The notes beneath the pieces were generated by a model. The model saw nothing but the letters and a program-made list of their open reading frames with translations, did not search any database and was not told where the DNA came from. A program made the translations under genes and the position numbers. From CAVZXS01 sp963779325 (GTDB lineage Bacteria; Bacteroidota; Bacteroidia; Chitinophagales; Chitinophagaceae), in NCBI GenBank assembly GCA_963779325.1, contig CAVZXS010000022.1:171153-235152 (forward strand): a DNA stretch of 64,000 bases. The letters run 5' to 3'. The number at the start of each line of letters is the position of its first letter. Position 1 is the stretch's first letter. Below, in pieces: positions 36,115-46,036 of this stretch.

Positions 36115-39100
36115 ATGTTTATGAAAGGGAAAAATTCCTTATTACTAAAAAAGATAATCAACATGATGATTGTTTTTTTTGCTTTACTTTTTTCAAACGG
36201 GTTGTATGCTCAGTCTTCGCTCGCGGGTACGGTGACTGATAATAAAGGTCAGCCGCTCAAAGATGTTTCTGTATTGGTGAAAGGTAAAACCACGGGAACA
36301 ATTACAGACGAGAAGGGTAGTTTTACAATCGCTGCATCCGGCAACGACATTCTTATTTTTTCGAGTGTAGATTTTGCAACCCGTGAAATAACCGTTGCAG
36401 GAAAAAGCACTCTTGTTGTAGCATTGGAATTGTCGACCGGCAGCCTGGATGAAGTAATAGTAATTGGTTACGGCACCCAAAAAAGGAAGGACCTCACCGG
36501 GGCCATCAGCACAGTAAATATGGCCGAAAGTAAAAAAATAAGTACCAACGATTTATCGCAATTATTGCAGGGCCGGGTTACAGGCGTGGCGGTTAACAGC
36601 GATGGACAACCCGGAGCCGTACCCAGTGTACGCATAAGAGGCTTTAGTACTTTTGGCGGCGCTCAGCCAATGTATGTAGTAGATGGTATGCCCGGTGTTG
36701 CTGTAAGAGATTTTAGCCCCAATGATATTGAAAGCATTACAGTATTAAAAGACGCCAGTGCCGCAGCTATTTATGGCGCTGCTGCTGCTAATGGGGTGGT
36801 AATTATTACCACCAAGCAGGGCAAAAAGAATAGCGCTTTAAAGGTTACCTATAACGGATATGTTGGTGTCGATAAAGTTTGGCAAATAATAGATGTAACC
36901 GATAGAGTACAATACCAAACATTAAATAATGAAAGCCGTGTAAATGCAGGCAAGCCTCTATTTGCCGCAAACGACCCAGGTAACGCAAACTATGTAAAAA
37001 ATATAGATACTGATTGGCAAAAGGAAGGCTTAAAAACCGGTACCAGGCAAAATCATAACATAAGTTTAAGTGGTGGCGGTGCTAATAATACCTACAATTT
37101 ATCGCTCGATTATTTTGACCAAAATGGAACCTATGTTGGTAACGGGCCGGATTATAAACGATATTCAGCAAGAATAAATACTACAGCAGAAAAGGGAATT
37201 TTTAAAATCGGACAGTCTTTTAATTATATTCACTCAAAAGAAAACACACTAACTTTTAGAGACGATATTTTACTGGGCGGCATACCGCCATTAATCGGCT
37301 CTTTATTAAATGGTATACCCACCATGCCGGTGTACGACCCGGCTAACCTTAACGGTTTTGGCGGCTCATCCGATATATTTAACGGCGCCAACTCATTAAA
37401 CGGTATTGGCATAAACAGCATTTTGCAAAACTATGTGGATGTTGACAGGATGTTTGCCAATGTGTATGGCGAAGTGAAATTATTGAAATACAAGGGCAAC
37501 AATGTAAAGTTTAAAACCAGCTTAAATTACGACAGAACAATTGCTCGTGACTTCTTATGGCAGCCGGCTTTTTTCCTCGGTAATTTTTTTAGCAACAACA
37601 CCGCTAAATTAAATGATAACTCTAGGGCTTTTACAAATGCTGCAATTGAAAACACATTGAGTTACGATAAGACTATTGGCAAGCATGCAATAGATGCATT
37701 AATTGGCCAGGGCTATAGAAAATTCGATGCGGTAATAAGAGAAAGCAGCGCACAGGGTTTTACTACACCTTATTACCCCGTAATCAGCTCCGGCGCAACA
37801 CAATCGGCCAAGGGTTCGGAATTTGCCAATGCATTAAGCTCTTACTTTGGCAGGGTTAACTATGCTTATGACGACAGGTATTTGTTATCTGCCTCTTTAC
37901 GCAGAGATGGTTCATCGAGGTTTGCACCGGTTAATAAATTTGGTTACTTCCCCGCGGTTTCTGCAGGATGGAAAATCAGTAACGAAAGCTTTTGGAAAGT
38001 ATCCCGTAATATAGTTAGCTCACTTAAGTTAAGGGCAAGCTATGGCGTATTGGGTAATCAGGAAATTGGTAATTATCAATATCAAGGTTTTATTAACCAG
38101 GGTGTGGTTTATAATTTTAATGGAGTGCGTAATACCGGCGGTATACAAACTATTGTGGCTTCGCCGGATATTAAATGGGAAAGCAAAGCAATAGCCAATG
38201 CAGGTTTTGATGCAACATTTTTAAACGGCCGCCTGGAAGTTTCGGCAGAATATTATGATGCAAAAAGCACAGACTTGCTGGTAGAGATTCCTATTCCTGC
38301 AATTTCGGGCTATGTAAATAATACACTTGTAACTAATGCCGCATCGGTTCGAAACTCCGGTATTGAAATCAATGCGGTATATCACAAATCAAAAGGACAA
38401 TTTACTTATGATATATCAGCCAATCTTTCAACAGTAAAAAATAAAGTATTAGCGCTTGGGCAGGGTAATGAATTTCTGCAGGGCGTAGGTGCAAGATCAT
38501 ATATTGGAAGAGAAATAGGGGAACATTATGGATTTGTTTATGAAGGTATTTTTCAAAACGCAGCACAAATTGCAGCGCATGCCACACAGTTTGGCTCGCC
38601 GGTAAAACCGGGCGATGTAATGTATAAAGACATAAGCGGCCCGCAAGGCAAACCGGATGGCGAGGTGAATGAAGCTTTTGACAGGGTATCGCTGGGCAGT
38701 GGTATTCCTAAATATAATTATGGGTTTAGCTTTAGTGCAGGTTACAAAAGATTTGACGCCACTCTTATTGCATCCGGCAGCGCCAAGTTTTTAATTAACA
38801 GCAGAACCTACAGGGATTTACACCACTCTGCAGGTGCGCTTAACTACAGTACCGATATGCTGAACAGGTGGACAACTACCAATACGAATACCGATATTCC
38901 AAGATTAAATGATGATGATGTAAATAATTTTAAAGATTCTAACAGACCGGGTTGGTTGCAAGACGGTACTTATTTAAGAATTAGTACACTGTCAGCCGGG
39001 TATAATTTTAAAGACAATATTATTAAGGGTTTAGCGGGTTCAAGAATATATATAACAGTTCAAAATTTATACTCTTTTCAAAAATATGAAAGCTATAATC

Positions 39101-39195
39101 CCGATTTTACTTCCGGTACGCTTAACCCGGGTTTCGATTTTGGTTCTTATCCGAAACCTCGAACAATAATGCTTGGCGTTCAACTGACTTTTTAA
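36115..39195 (+). CDS. SusC-like TonB-dependent outer-membrane transporter
   Basis: 1026 residues. Signal peptide (MMIVFFALLFSNGLYAQ), then the carboxypeptidase-regulatory-like domain (LAGTVTDNKGQPLKDVSVLV), the TonB-box/plug entry LDEVIVIGYGTQKRKDLTGA and the plug motif VRIRGFSTFGG. The long beta-barrel ends in IMLGVQLTF with terminal Phe. Imports oligosaccharides, here presumably arabino-oligosaccharides, across the outer membrane with the SusD-like protein encoded 28 bp downstream. A second ATG two codons in is equally possible as the start. Confidence 0.95.
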   Translation: MFMKGKNSLLLKKIINMMIVFFALLFSNGLYAQSSLAGTVTDNKGQPLKDVSVLVKGKTTGTITDEKGSFTIAASGNDILIFSSVDFATREITVAGKSTLVVALELSTGSLDEVIVIGYGTQKRKDLTGAISTVNMAESKKISTNDLSQLLQGRVTGVAVNSDGQPGAVPSVRIRGFSTFGGAQPMYVVDGMPGVAVRDFSPNDIESITVLKDASAAAIYGAAAANGVVIITTKQGKKNSALKVTYNGYVGVDKVWQIIDVTDRVQYQTLNNESRVNAGKPLFAANDPGNANYVKNIDTDWQKEGLKTGTRQNHNISLSGGGANNTYNLSLDYFDQNGTYVGNGPDYKRYSARINTTAEKGIFKIGQSFNYIHSKENTLTFRDDILLGGIPPLIGSLLNGIPTMPVYDPANLNGFGGSSDIFNGANSLNGIGINSILQNYVDVDRMFANVYGEVKLLKYKGNNVKFKTSLNYDRTIARDFLWQPAFFLGNFFSNNTAKLNDNSRAFTNAAIENTLSYDKTIGKHAIDALIGQGYRKFDAVIRESSAQGFTTPYYPVISSGATQSAKGSEFANALSSYFGRVNYAYDDRYLLSASLRRDGSSRFAPVNKFGYFPAVSAGWKISNESFWKVSRNIVSSLKLRASYGVLGNQEIGNYQYQGFINQGVVYNFNGVRNTGGIQTIVASPDIKWESKAIANAGFDATFLNGRLEVSAEYYDAKSTDLLVEIPIPAISGYVNNTLVTNAASVRNSGIEINAVYHKSKGQFTYDISANLSTVKNKVLALGQGNEFLQGVGARSYIGREIGEHYGFVYEGIFQNAAQIAAHATQFGSPVKPGDVMYKDISGPQGKPDGEVNEAFDRVSLGSGIPKYNYGFSFSAGYKRFDATLIASGSAKFLINSRTYRDLHHSAGALNYSTDMLNRWTTTNTNTDIPRLNDDDVNNFKDSNRPGWLQDGTYLRISTLSAGYNFKDNIIKGLAGSRIYITVQNLYSFQKYESYNPDFTSGTLNPGFDFGSYPKPRTIMLGVQLTF

Positions 39196-39223
39196 GAATT
39201 AAAAAATTTTAAACTTTTTAACA

Positions 39224-40798
39224 ATGAAAAAAATATTATATCTGCTGATCCCATGTTGCTTAATAGCCAACAGCGGTTGCGATAAAAAAATAGAACTCAC
39301 CAACCCCAATCAGTTAACCACGGCCGGTTTTTGGAAAACAAAGGAGCAGGCGTATGCAGCCGGTTCCTCTATTTATTCCGCTCTTATTATAGACGGGTCG
39401 TATATGCGCTCTTTTCCCGGCCTAACCGACAGCCGTGGCGATGATTTTACAGGCGATAGCCCCTGGTTAGATTTAGTTTTAACAGGACAGTTTATTATCC
39501 CTCCTACATCTGCCCCTGTATTTTGGATTTGGAGAGAGTTCTACCAGGTCGTTAACCGCGCCAACCAGGTTATTGCAAACGTAAGCACTTACGATCCGGC
39601 CATTTTATCAGCAGATGAAAAAAACAGAATTATCGGACAGGCTTATTTCTTACGCGGCCTTGCTTATTATAACCTGGCAACCTCTTTTAAAGCAGTGCCG
39701 GTAATAACCAAACCATTAGAAAAAAATATCAGCGAATTTTTTGCCCCTACCGCAACTGAAGAGGTTTTATGGAAGCAAATTTTTGATGACTTTGCTGCTG
39801 CAGAAGCCAACCTGCCTATTTCTTACGCCGGTGTTACCGGTTTAGATAATGGCCAAAAAGGCCGTGCCACTAAAGGTGCAGCCGCAGGAATGTTAGGTAA
39901 GTCGTATTTATATAGAAAAGACTACGCAAAAGCAGCTGCACAATTAGAAAAATTCTTTGCAGGCGGCCCATTAGCAGGCGTATATTCTTTAATGCCCGAT
40001 TACAGGGATAATTTTAGAGATGTAAATGAAAATAATGCAGAGTCACTTTTTGAAATACAATTTACTCCGGGTACAGGAACGGATATGAACTGGTGTTGCG
40101 ATCCGTCAGCTTCCTGGAAACAGGTGCAAACAATTTCAATTACTTACGGACAAGAAAATAAAGGGTTTTCCGATTACTTACCTACAAGATGGATTTATGA
40201 TGAATATAAATTAGAAAAAACAACAGCGAATAAAACAGACCCCAGGTTATTTACCACTATTGCATCATACGAGCCTGCCGATAATTCTATTTTGAGTTAC
40301 GGAGGAGCTTGGATAAATCCGCAAACTGCTATTTACCCGCGTAAATACACCAATGATGGTGTGGGCAATGGTAAGCCAGATGAGTTTTCTCCTTTTGGAG
40401 AATCAGGTATTAATTACAGGGTAATACGTTATGCAGATATTTTATTGATGTATGGAGAGGTGCTCAACGAATTAAACAGAACCGCTGAAGCGTATCCTTT
40501 TATTCAGCAAGTAAGAAGCAGGGCATCCTTACCGGATTTGGCAACTGCAAAACCCGGTATGACGCAGGCGCAAATGCGTGACCAGCTTGCGCATGAAAGA
40601 GCCTTGGAATTCGCAATAGAAGGACAAAGAATTAACGACCTGATTCGTTGGGGCTGGTTTTCTAATCCTGCAAAACTTGCAGAACTAAAATCACACGATG
40701 CCGATTTTAATTTTTATACACCCGGCAACGAATACTTACCCATTCCTCAACAGGAATTGGATGTAAATAAAAACTTATTGCCTAACACGGCTAATTAA
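39224..40798 (+). CDS. SusD/RagB-like surface glycan-binding lipoprotein
   Basis: 524 residues with lipobox ANSGC at about residue 19, followed by the charged DKKIELTNPNQL typical of surface-exported lipoproteins. The RagB/SusD helical fold is recognisable from GFWKTKEQAYAAGSSIYSAL, AYFLRGLAYYNLATSFKAVP and the C-terminal YAEILL-like block YADILLMYGEVLNELNR, then RALEFAIEGQRINDLIRWG. It caps the SusC barrel and captures glycan. A strong terminator follows at 40813, so susCD transcript levels may exceed those of downstream genes. Confidence 0.96.
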   Translation: MKKILYLLIPCCLIANSGCDKKIELTNPNQLTTAGFWKTKEQAYAAGSSIYSALIIDGSYMRSFPGLTDSRGDDFTGDSPWLDLVLTGQFIIPPTSAPVFWIWREFYQVVNRANQVIANVSTYDPAILSADEKNRIIGQAYFLRGLAYYNLATSFKAVPVITKPLEKNISEFFAPTATEEVLWKQIFDDFAAAEANLPISYAGVTGLDNGQKGRATKGAAAGMLGKSYLYRKDYAKAAAQLEKFFAGGPLAGVYSLMPDYRDNFRDVNENNAESLFEIQFTPGTGTDMNWCCDPSASWKQVQTISITYGQENKGFSDYLPTRWIYDEYKLEKTTANKTDPRLFTTIASYEPADNSILSYGGAWINPQTAIYPRKYTNDGVGNGKPDEFSPFGESGINYRVIRYADILLMYGEVLNELNRTAEAYPFIQQVRSRASLPDLATAKPGMTQAQMRDQLAHERALEFAIEGQRINDLIRWGWFSNPAKLAELKSHDADFNFYTPGNEYLPIPQQELDVNKNLLPNTAN

Positions 40799-40812
40799 GA
40801 ACCGGCAGGCTG

Positions 40813-40850
40813 ATTCCTGCACGGTTAATTTGACCGTGCAGGAATTTTTG
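40813..40850 (+). terminator. Intrinsic terminator after susD
   Basis: A perfect 13-bp stem (40813-40825 with 40833-40845), arms ATTCCTGCACGGT/ACCGTGCAGGAAT, with a 7-nt loop and a TTTTT tail. Probably partial, so it would set the susCD to glycosidase ratio. Confidence 0.85.
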
Positions 40851-40995
40851 GTTAATGAAAAACAACAGACTGCAATAAAGTATTGATTTGAACAAAATAA
40901 TGAAGCGAAGGAGTATAAGATTAATTAAGTAATTATGTAAAATATTGAGTGAATTCTTTTAATCTTGAAACCAAGTATTGCATTTACTATAAACA

Positions 40996-43900
40996 ATGAT
41001 TACAAACACAAGAATCTGCCTGCTGTTTTTTTTGCTGCTATCATTTATCACCGGTTGCAAAACGAAAGATACGGTTGCGGATAAATTTCTTTTTACACTT
41101 ATGAATGTTAAAGAAACAAATATAGGTTTCAATAATAAAATAACGGAAAGTGATTCTGTGAATGTATTTACCAACGAATACATGTACAACGGCTCCGGCG
41201 CGGGCATAGGCGATTTTAATAACGATGGTTTACAGGATATTTTTTTTACAGGCAGTATGGTAAGCAGCAGGCTGTATATTAATAAAGGCGATTTTAAGTT
41301 TGAGGATATTACAGAAAAGGCGGGTTTGCTGACAAACAAATGGTGCACCGGCGCAAGTATTGCAGATATTAATAATGATGGCTTCCCGGATATTTATATA
41401 AGTGTTTCTCATTCTCCCGATACGGTAAAGAGAAAAAACATGTTGTTTATCAACGACGGCGTTTCTCCCTCTCGTTTGGGAGAGGGGCGGGGTGAGGTGC
41501 ATTTTACAGAGCAGGCTGCAGCATATGGTTTGGCGGATACAGGTTGTTCTACCCAAGCGGCTTTTTTAGATTATGACAGGGACGGCGATATTGATATGTA
41601 CTTACTTAACCACAGGTTGTACAGTCATACGGCAAATAATTTGCAACCAAAAGATACAACCGGTAATTCCCCTGCACAAGACAGGTTATACAGGAATGAC
41701 GGAATACCTGCGGGACAATCGCACCCGGTTTTTCATGATGTTTCTAAGCAGGCGGGTATAAAAGAAGATGGGTATGGATTGGGTGTGGTAATTACAGACG
41801 TGAACAATGATAACAGGCCGGATATATATGTGGCGAATGATTATATAGCTAACGATCTGTTATGGCTTAACAATGGGGATGGAACATTCTCAAATATCAT
41901 CGCGACTTCACTAAAGCACCAGAGCTATAACAGTATGGGTGTAGATGCCGCTGATGTAAATAATGACGGCCTGCCTGACCTGGCAGTACTTGATATGCTG
42001 CCCGAGAAGAATGAAAGAAAGAAACTGATGTTCAATGCTGCAAGCCGTGAAAAGTATGATATGCAGCAACGGTTGGGATACGAGCCGGCATTTGTAAGAA
42101 ATATGCTGCAATTAAATAATGGTGCCAGAAAACATAACAACAGAAATGAGCCTTTCTACAGCGAGATAGGTCAATTGGCGGGTATTGCCGAAACCGATTG
42201 GAGCTGGAGTGTGTTAATGGCTGATTTTGATAATGATGGTCGAAAAGATATTCATATTACCAATGGTTTGGGAAAAGATGTGACGAACAATGATTACGCC
42301 GCTTTCAGAAACGGAGAGGGAAATACTAATTATACCTTTGGCGGGAATGATGCGGCAGATGTATTGGATAAAAGCACAAAGGAATCGCTGCGCAAAAATC
42401 TTGACGGGTACGGCAATATCAAAATGGATAATTATTTTTTTCATAATAACGGTAATTTAAGTTTCACTAACACAACAAAGCAGGCCGGGCTTGCCACACC
42501 CTCTATTTCTAACGGTGCGGCTTATGCTGATCTGGATAATGACGGCGATCTTGACCTGGTTGTAAATAACATGAATCAGGAAGCTTTTGTGTGGAGAAAT
42601 GAAATACGTCAATCTATCAAAGACAGCACGGACAATTTTATTACCGTGCAATTGAAAGGAACACCGGGTAATACCGGCGGCTTAGGAAGCCGGGTAACTT
42701 TATTCAGCAAAGAAAATAAACAGTATTTGGAACAATCACCTGTAAGAGGGTTTTCATCAAGTGTTGATTACCGGCTTCATTTCGGCGTTGGAAATATTTC
42801 AGTGATTGATTCGCTGAAAATTGAATGGCCTGATGATAAAATACAATTGATAAAAAATGTAAAAGCCAATCAAGTATTAATCGTTCAATACAATGATGCG
42901 GGAAAGCCTGTTGCACAAAAAGAGGAAGTAATTGCTAAGGCATTATTTAATGATATCACAGAACAATCCGGCATTGAATTCAATCATACAGAAACACAGC
43001 ATTTTGATTTTAGCGACCGTCAGCCTTTATTACAAAAATATTCTCAATTGGGACCATGTATTGCCACGGGTGATGTAAATGGCGACGGATTAGAAGATTT
43101 TTTTACAGGCGGTGCGGCCAACCAATCCGGCAAAATTTTTATTCAAACAGCGAATGGCGATTTTAAATCAGCAAATCTTGTTGTAACAGCTAAACCGGAA
43201 GAAGATTTGGGCGGGGTATTTTTTGATGCTGATGGCGATAATGATCTTGATTTAATAGTAACCGGCGGAAGTTATGAGTTTGGTATTCCAAAATACAACC
43301 AACCTCGTTTATATACCAATGACGGGAAAGGGAATTTTATATTAGATGCAACAGCTTTGCCGGCAATAACCGATATCACCGATGTTGTAACAGTTGCGGA
43401 TTATGATGGCGATGGTGATATAGATATTTTTATTGGCGGCAGGTTGCTTTCGCAAAAATATCCGCAATCGCCCCGCAGTTATATTTTACAAAACAATAAC
43501 GGGAAATTTACAGATGTAACAAAAGATATTTGTGTTGGGTTAGAATTCGCCGGCATGATAACCGACGCTGTATTTACCGATTTCAACAATGATAAAAAAA
43601 CCGATCTTATTGTTTGCGGCGAATGGATGCCTGTGCGTTTTTTTAAAAATGTAAATAACAAATTAATTGAAGTAACGGAACAAACAGGGCTTTCCGATAT
43701 GATTGGTTTATGGCGCTCTTTACAACTGGCGGATATTGATAAAGATGGCGATATGGATTATATTGCAGGTAACATGGGTCTCAATAATAAATTTAATATC
43801 GCTCCCGGCAGGTCAGTGATGTTGTACTCAAAAGACATGGACAAAAACGGATATGCCGATCTTATACCTGCTTACTATATTAAAGATAATGATGACAACT

Positions 43901-44451
43901 ATAAATTGTTTCCCGGCTTAGACAGGAACGAATTGGCCGCGCAGGTGCCGGCGGTTAAGAAAAAATATTTACTGCATAAGGATTATGCAACTGTTACCAT
44001 GGAGCATTTAAAACAAGATTTCGGTAATGATGGCTGGACAGAATTAAAATGCCAAACAACTGCTTCTGTTTGGATTGAAAATTTGGGTAACGAAAAATTC
44101 AAAACGCATCTCTTGCCTGTGGAGGCTCAGTTAGCGCCGATTAACAGCATTATTGCAAATGATATTAATGAAGACGGCAATATAGATTTAATAATTGCGG
44201 GGAATGAATACGAAGCGGAAAGTAATAACGGGAGATATGATGCACTTTATGGCCTGGTATTGCTTGGTACCGGCAAAGAAAACTTTCTGCCCGTTAATAT
44301 AGTAAAAAGCGGGTTGATTATTGACGGCGATGTAAAGGACATAAAAATTATTATTATAAAAAACAAAGGCAAAGTATTGTTGGCTGCGCCAAACGATAGT
44401 AAACTGAAAGTGTTTTTTTTAAATTCATCAGCTAAAAAACAAAGAGCATAA
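40996..44451 (+). CDS. FG-GAP/VCBS repeat lipoprotein with ASPIC/UnbV domain
   Basis: 1151 residues. Lipobox FITGC at about residue 21. Many FG-GAP or VCBS repeats with Asp-rich calcium loops are visible, for example ADINNDGFPDIYIS, DYDRDGDIDMYLLN, DVNNDNRPDIYVAN, DLDNDGDLDLVVNN, DYDGDGDIDIFIGG and DINEDGNIDLIIAG, forming beta-propellers. An ASPIC/UnbV domain lies at about 555-640 (LGSRVTLFSKENKQYLEQSP). A GC-rich repeat at 41465-41497 adds SPSRLGEGRGEV in frame. Such proteins accompany SusCD pairs in Bacteroidota and probably bind glycan or calcium at the cell surface, but no activity is established. It is directly followed by the GH51 gene (no gap). Confidence 0.88.
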   Translation: MITNTRICLLFFLLLSFITGCKTKDTVADKFLFTLMNVKETNIGFNNKITESDSVNVFTNEYMYNGSGAGIGDFNNDGLQDIFFTGSMVSSRLYINKGDFKFEDITEKAGLLTNKWCTGASIADINNDGFPDIYISVSHSPDTVKRKNMLFINDGVSPSRLGEGRGEVHFTEQAAAYGLADTGCSTQAAFLDYDRDGDIDMYLLNHRLYSHTANNLQPKDTTGNSPAQDRLYRNDGIPAGQSHPVFHDVSKQAGIKEDGYGLGVVITDVNNDNRPDIYVANDYIANDLLWLNNGDGTFSNIIATSLKHQSYNSMGVDAADVNNDGLPDLAVLDMLPEKNERKKLMFNAASREKYDMQQRLGYEPAFVRNMLQLNNGARKHNNRNEPFYSEIGQLAGIAETDWSWSVLMADFDNDGRKDIHITNGLGKDVTNNDYAAFRNGEGNTNYTFGGNDAADVLDKSTKESLRKNLDGYGNIKMDNYFFHNNGNLSFTNTTKQAGLATPSISNGAAYADLDNDGDLDLVVNNMNQEAFVWRNEIRQSIKDSTDNFITVQLKGTPGNTGGLGSRVTLFSKENKQYLEQSPVRGFSSSVDYRLHFGVGNISVIDSLKIEWPDDKIQLIKNVKANQVLIVQYNDAGKPVAQKEEVIAKALFNDITEQSGIEFNHTETQHFDFSDRQPLLQKYSQLGPCIATGDVNGDGLEDFFTGGAANQSGKIFIQTANGDFKSANLVVTAKPEEDLGGVFFDADGDNDLDLIVTGGSYEFGIPKYNQPRLYTNDGKGNFILDATALPAITDITDVVTVADYDGDGDIDIFIGGRLLSQKYPQSPRSYILQNNNGKFTDVTKDICVGLEFAGMITDAVFTDFNNDKKTDLIVCGEWMPVRFFKNVNNKLIEVTEQTGLSDMIGLWRSLQLADIDKDGDMDYIAGNMGLNNKFNIAPGRSVMLYSKDMDKNGYADLIPAYYIKDNDDNYKLFPGLDRNELAAQVPAVKKKYLLHKDYATVTMEHLKQDFGNDGWTELKCQTTASVWIENLGNEKFKTHLLPVEAQLAPINSIIANDINEDGNIDLIIAGNEYEAESNNGRYDALYGLVLLGTGKENFLPVNIVKSGLIIDGDVKDIKIIIIKNKGKVLLAAPNDSKLKVFFLNSSAKKQRA
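41465..41497. repeat. Palindromic CT-rich insertion, in frame in FG-GAP gene
   Basis: CTCCCTCTCGTTTGGGAGAG then GGGCGGGGTGAGG. The CCCTCTC and GAGAGGG arms pair around a short loop. Short repeats of this style are scattered in many bacterial genomes. It interrupts a loop between two propeller blades without loss of frame. Confidence 0.6.
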
Positions 44452-46032
44452 ATGAATACTTATATAAATAAAATCAATGTAATGAAAAGTTCATTCTTAA
44501 TTGCAGTGTGTTTATCCATAATGAGTAAGGGGTTGGCACAGCAAACTGTTATATCCGTAAATGCGGAAGCGGCGAAGTTTACGATCAATAAAAATATTTA
44601 CGGTCATTTTGCCGAGCACCTTGGTCATTGTATTTATGACGGGTTTTATGTAGGCGATAACAATAAAACAATTCCCAATACAGATGGAATACGTAATGAT
44701 ATTATTGCGGCGCTAAAGAAATTGAAAATACCCGTACTGCGCTGGCCGGGCGGATGTTTTGCTGATACCTATCATTGGAAAGATGGTGTGGGTCCAAAAA
44801 GCAGCAGGCCTTCCATGATAAATAAATGGTGGGGCGGCGTTACGGAAGATAACAGTTTTGGTACTCACGATTTTTTAAATATGTGCGAACGCATTGGCGC
44901 CGATCCATACCTGGCGGGCAATGTAGGAAGCGGTACCGTACAGGAGTTAACGCAATGGGTACAATATGTAAGTTTTGATGGTGTTAGCCCGATGAGTAAA
45001 TGGAGAAAAGAAAATGGGCGTGATAAACCTTGGGACGCAAAAATATGGGGAGTGGGTAATGAGGCCTGGGGCTGCGGAGGCAATATGACTGCGGAATACT
45101 ATGCGAATATTTATAAACAATACGCCACATTCATGACGGATTGGAACAATAGTGATAAATTGTTTCGTGTAGCATCCGGCGCAAATTCTTCTGATTACCA
45201 CTGGACGGAAGTATTAATGCGTGATATTCCGCACAGCATGCTGGAAGGTGTCGCGTTACACAGTTATTCTTTTGTAAACTGGGATAATAAAGGATCAGCT
45301 ACCGATTTTGATGAGAAACAGTATTTCGCTACAATGAAGTCTGCATTGTGGATGGAAGAACTGGTAACAAAGCATACCGCCATTATGGATAAATATGATC
45401 CAAAAAAGAAAGTAGCCCTTGTAGTAGATGAGTGGGGCGGATGGTATAATGTAGAGCCCGGTACGAATCCCGGTTTTTTGTATCAGCAAAATACCATCAG
45501 AGATGCGATGATAGCCGGCGTTTCATTAAATATTTTTAATAATCATTGCGAGCGGGTACGCATGGCCAATCTTGCGCAAACCATCAATGTTTTGCAGGCT
45601 GTAATTCTTACCAATAAAGAAAAAATGATTCTTACGCCAACCTACCATGTAATGGAAATGTACAATGTGCATCAAGATGCCGTGATGATTCCCGTGTCTG
45701 TTGCAGGCACAAAATATATTATGGGTAAGGATACACTGGCTGCCGTTTCAGCTTCTGCATCAAAAAATAAAAACGGTGTAACACATATTTCATTGGTAAA
45801 TATTGATCCTTCTAAAAGCGCCAATATTAGTTTGAATTTTAAAGGAGCGGTTTACAAACAGGTATCAGGTCGCATATTGGCTTCATCCCGTATACAGGAT
45901 TATAATGATTTTGATGCCGCTGAAAAAATAAAACCCGTTGCATTTACCGGCGCCGCTTTAAAAGGAAATTCGGTAGAAGTTAAATTACCGCCTGCGTCGG
46001 TGGTAGTACTTGAACTTAAAAATAAGCCTTAA
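44452..46032 (+). CDS. Alpha-L-arabinofuranosidase, GH51 (first)
   Basis: 526 residues as drawn; the ATG at 44482 gives the better signal peptide (SSFLIAVCLSIMSKGLAQ). GH51 motifs: NIYGHFAEHLGHCIYDG, RWPGGCFADTYHWKDG, acid/base Glu in WGVGNEAWGCGG and nucleophile Glu in LVVDEWGGWYNVEPG. The C-terminal beta-sandwich ends in VKLPPASVVVLEL. Removes terminal alpha-L-arabinofuranose from arabinan or arabinoxylan fragments in the periplasm. The frame starts right at the stop of the FG-GAP gene and overlaps the following GH43 frame only if an upstream start is used there. Confidence 0.93.
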   Translation: MNTYINKINVMKSSFLIAVCLSIMSKGLAQQTVISVNAEAAKFTINKNIYGHFAEHLGHCIYDGFYVGDNNKTIPNTDGIRNDIIAALKKLKIPVLRWPGGCFADTYHWKDGVGPKSSRPSMINKWWGGVTEDNSFGTHDFLNMCERIGADPYLAGNVGSGTVQELTQWVQYVSFDGVSPMSKWRKENGRDKPWDAKIWGVGNEAWGCGGNMTAEYYANIYKQYATFMTDWNNSDKLFRVASGANSSDYHWTEVLMRDIPHSMLEGVALHSYSFVNWDNKGSATDFDEKQYFATMKSALWMEELVTKHTAIMDKYDPKKKVALVVDEWGGWYNVEPGTNPGFLYQQNTIRDAMIAGVSLNIFNNHCERVRMANLAQTINVLQAVILTNKEKMILTPTYHVMEMYNVHQDAVMIPVSVAGTKYIMGKDTLAAVSASASKNKNGVTHISLVNIDPSKSANISLNFKGAVYKQVSGRILASSRIQDYNDFDAAEKIKPVAFTGAALKGNSVEVKLPPASVVVLELKNKP

Positions 46033-46036
46033 AAAA

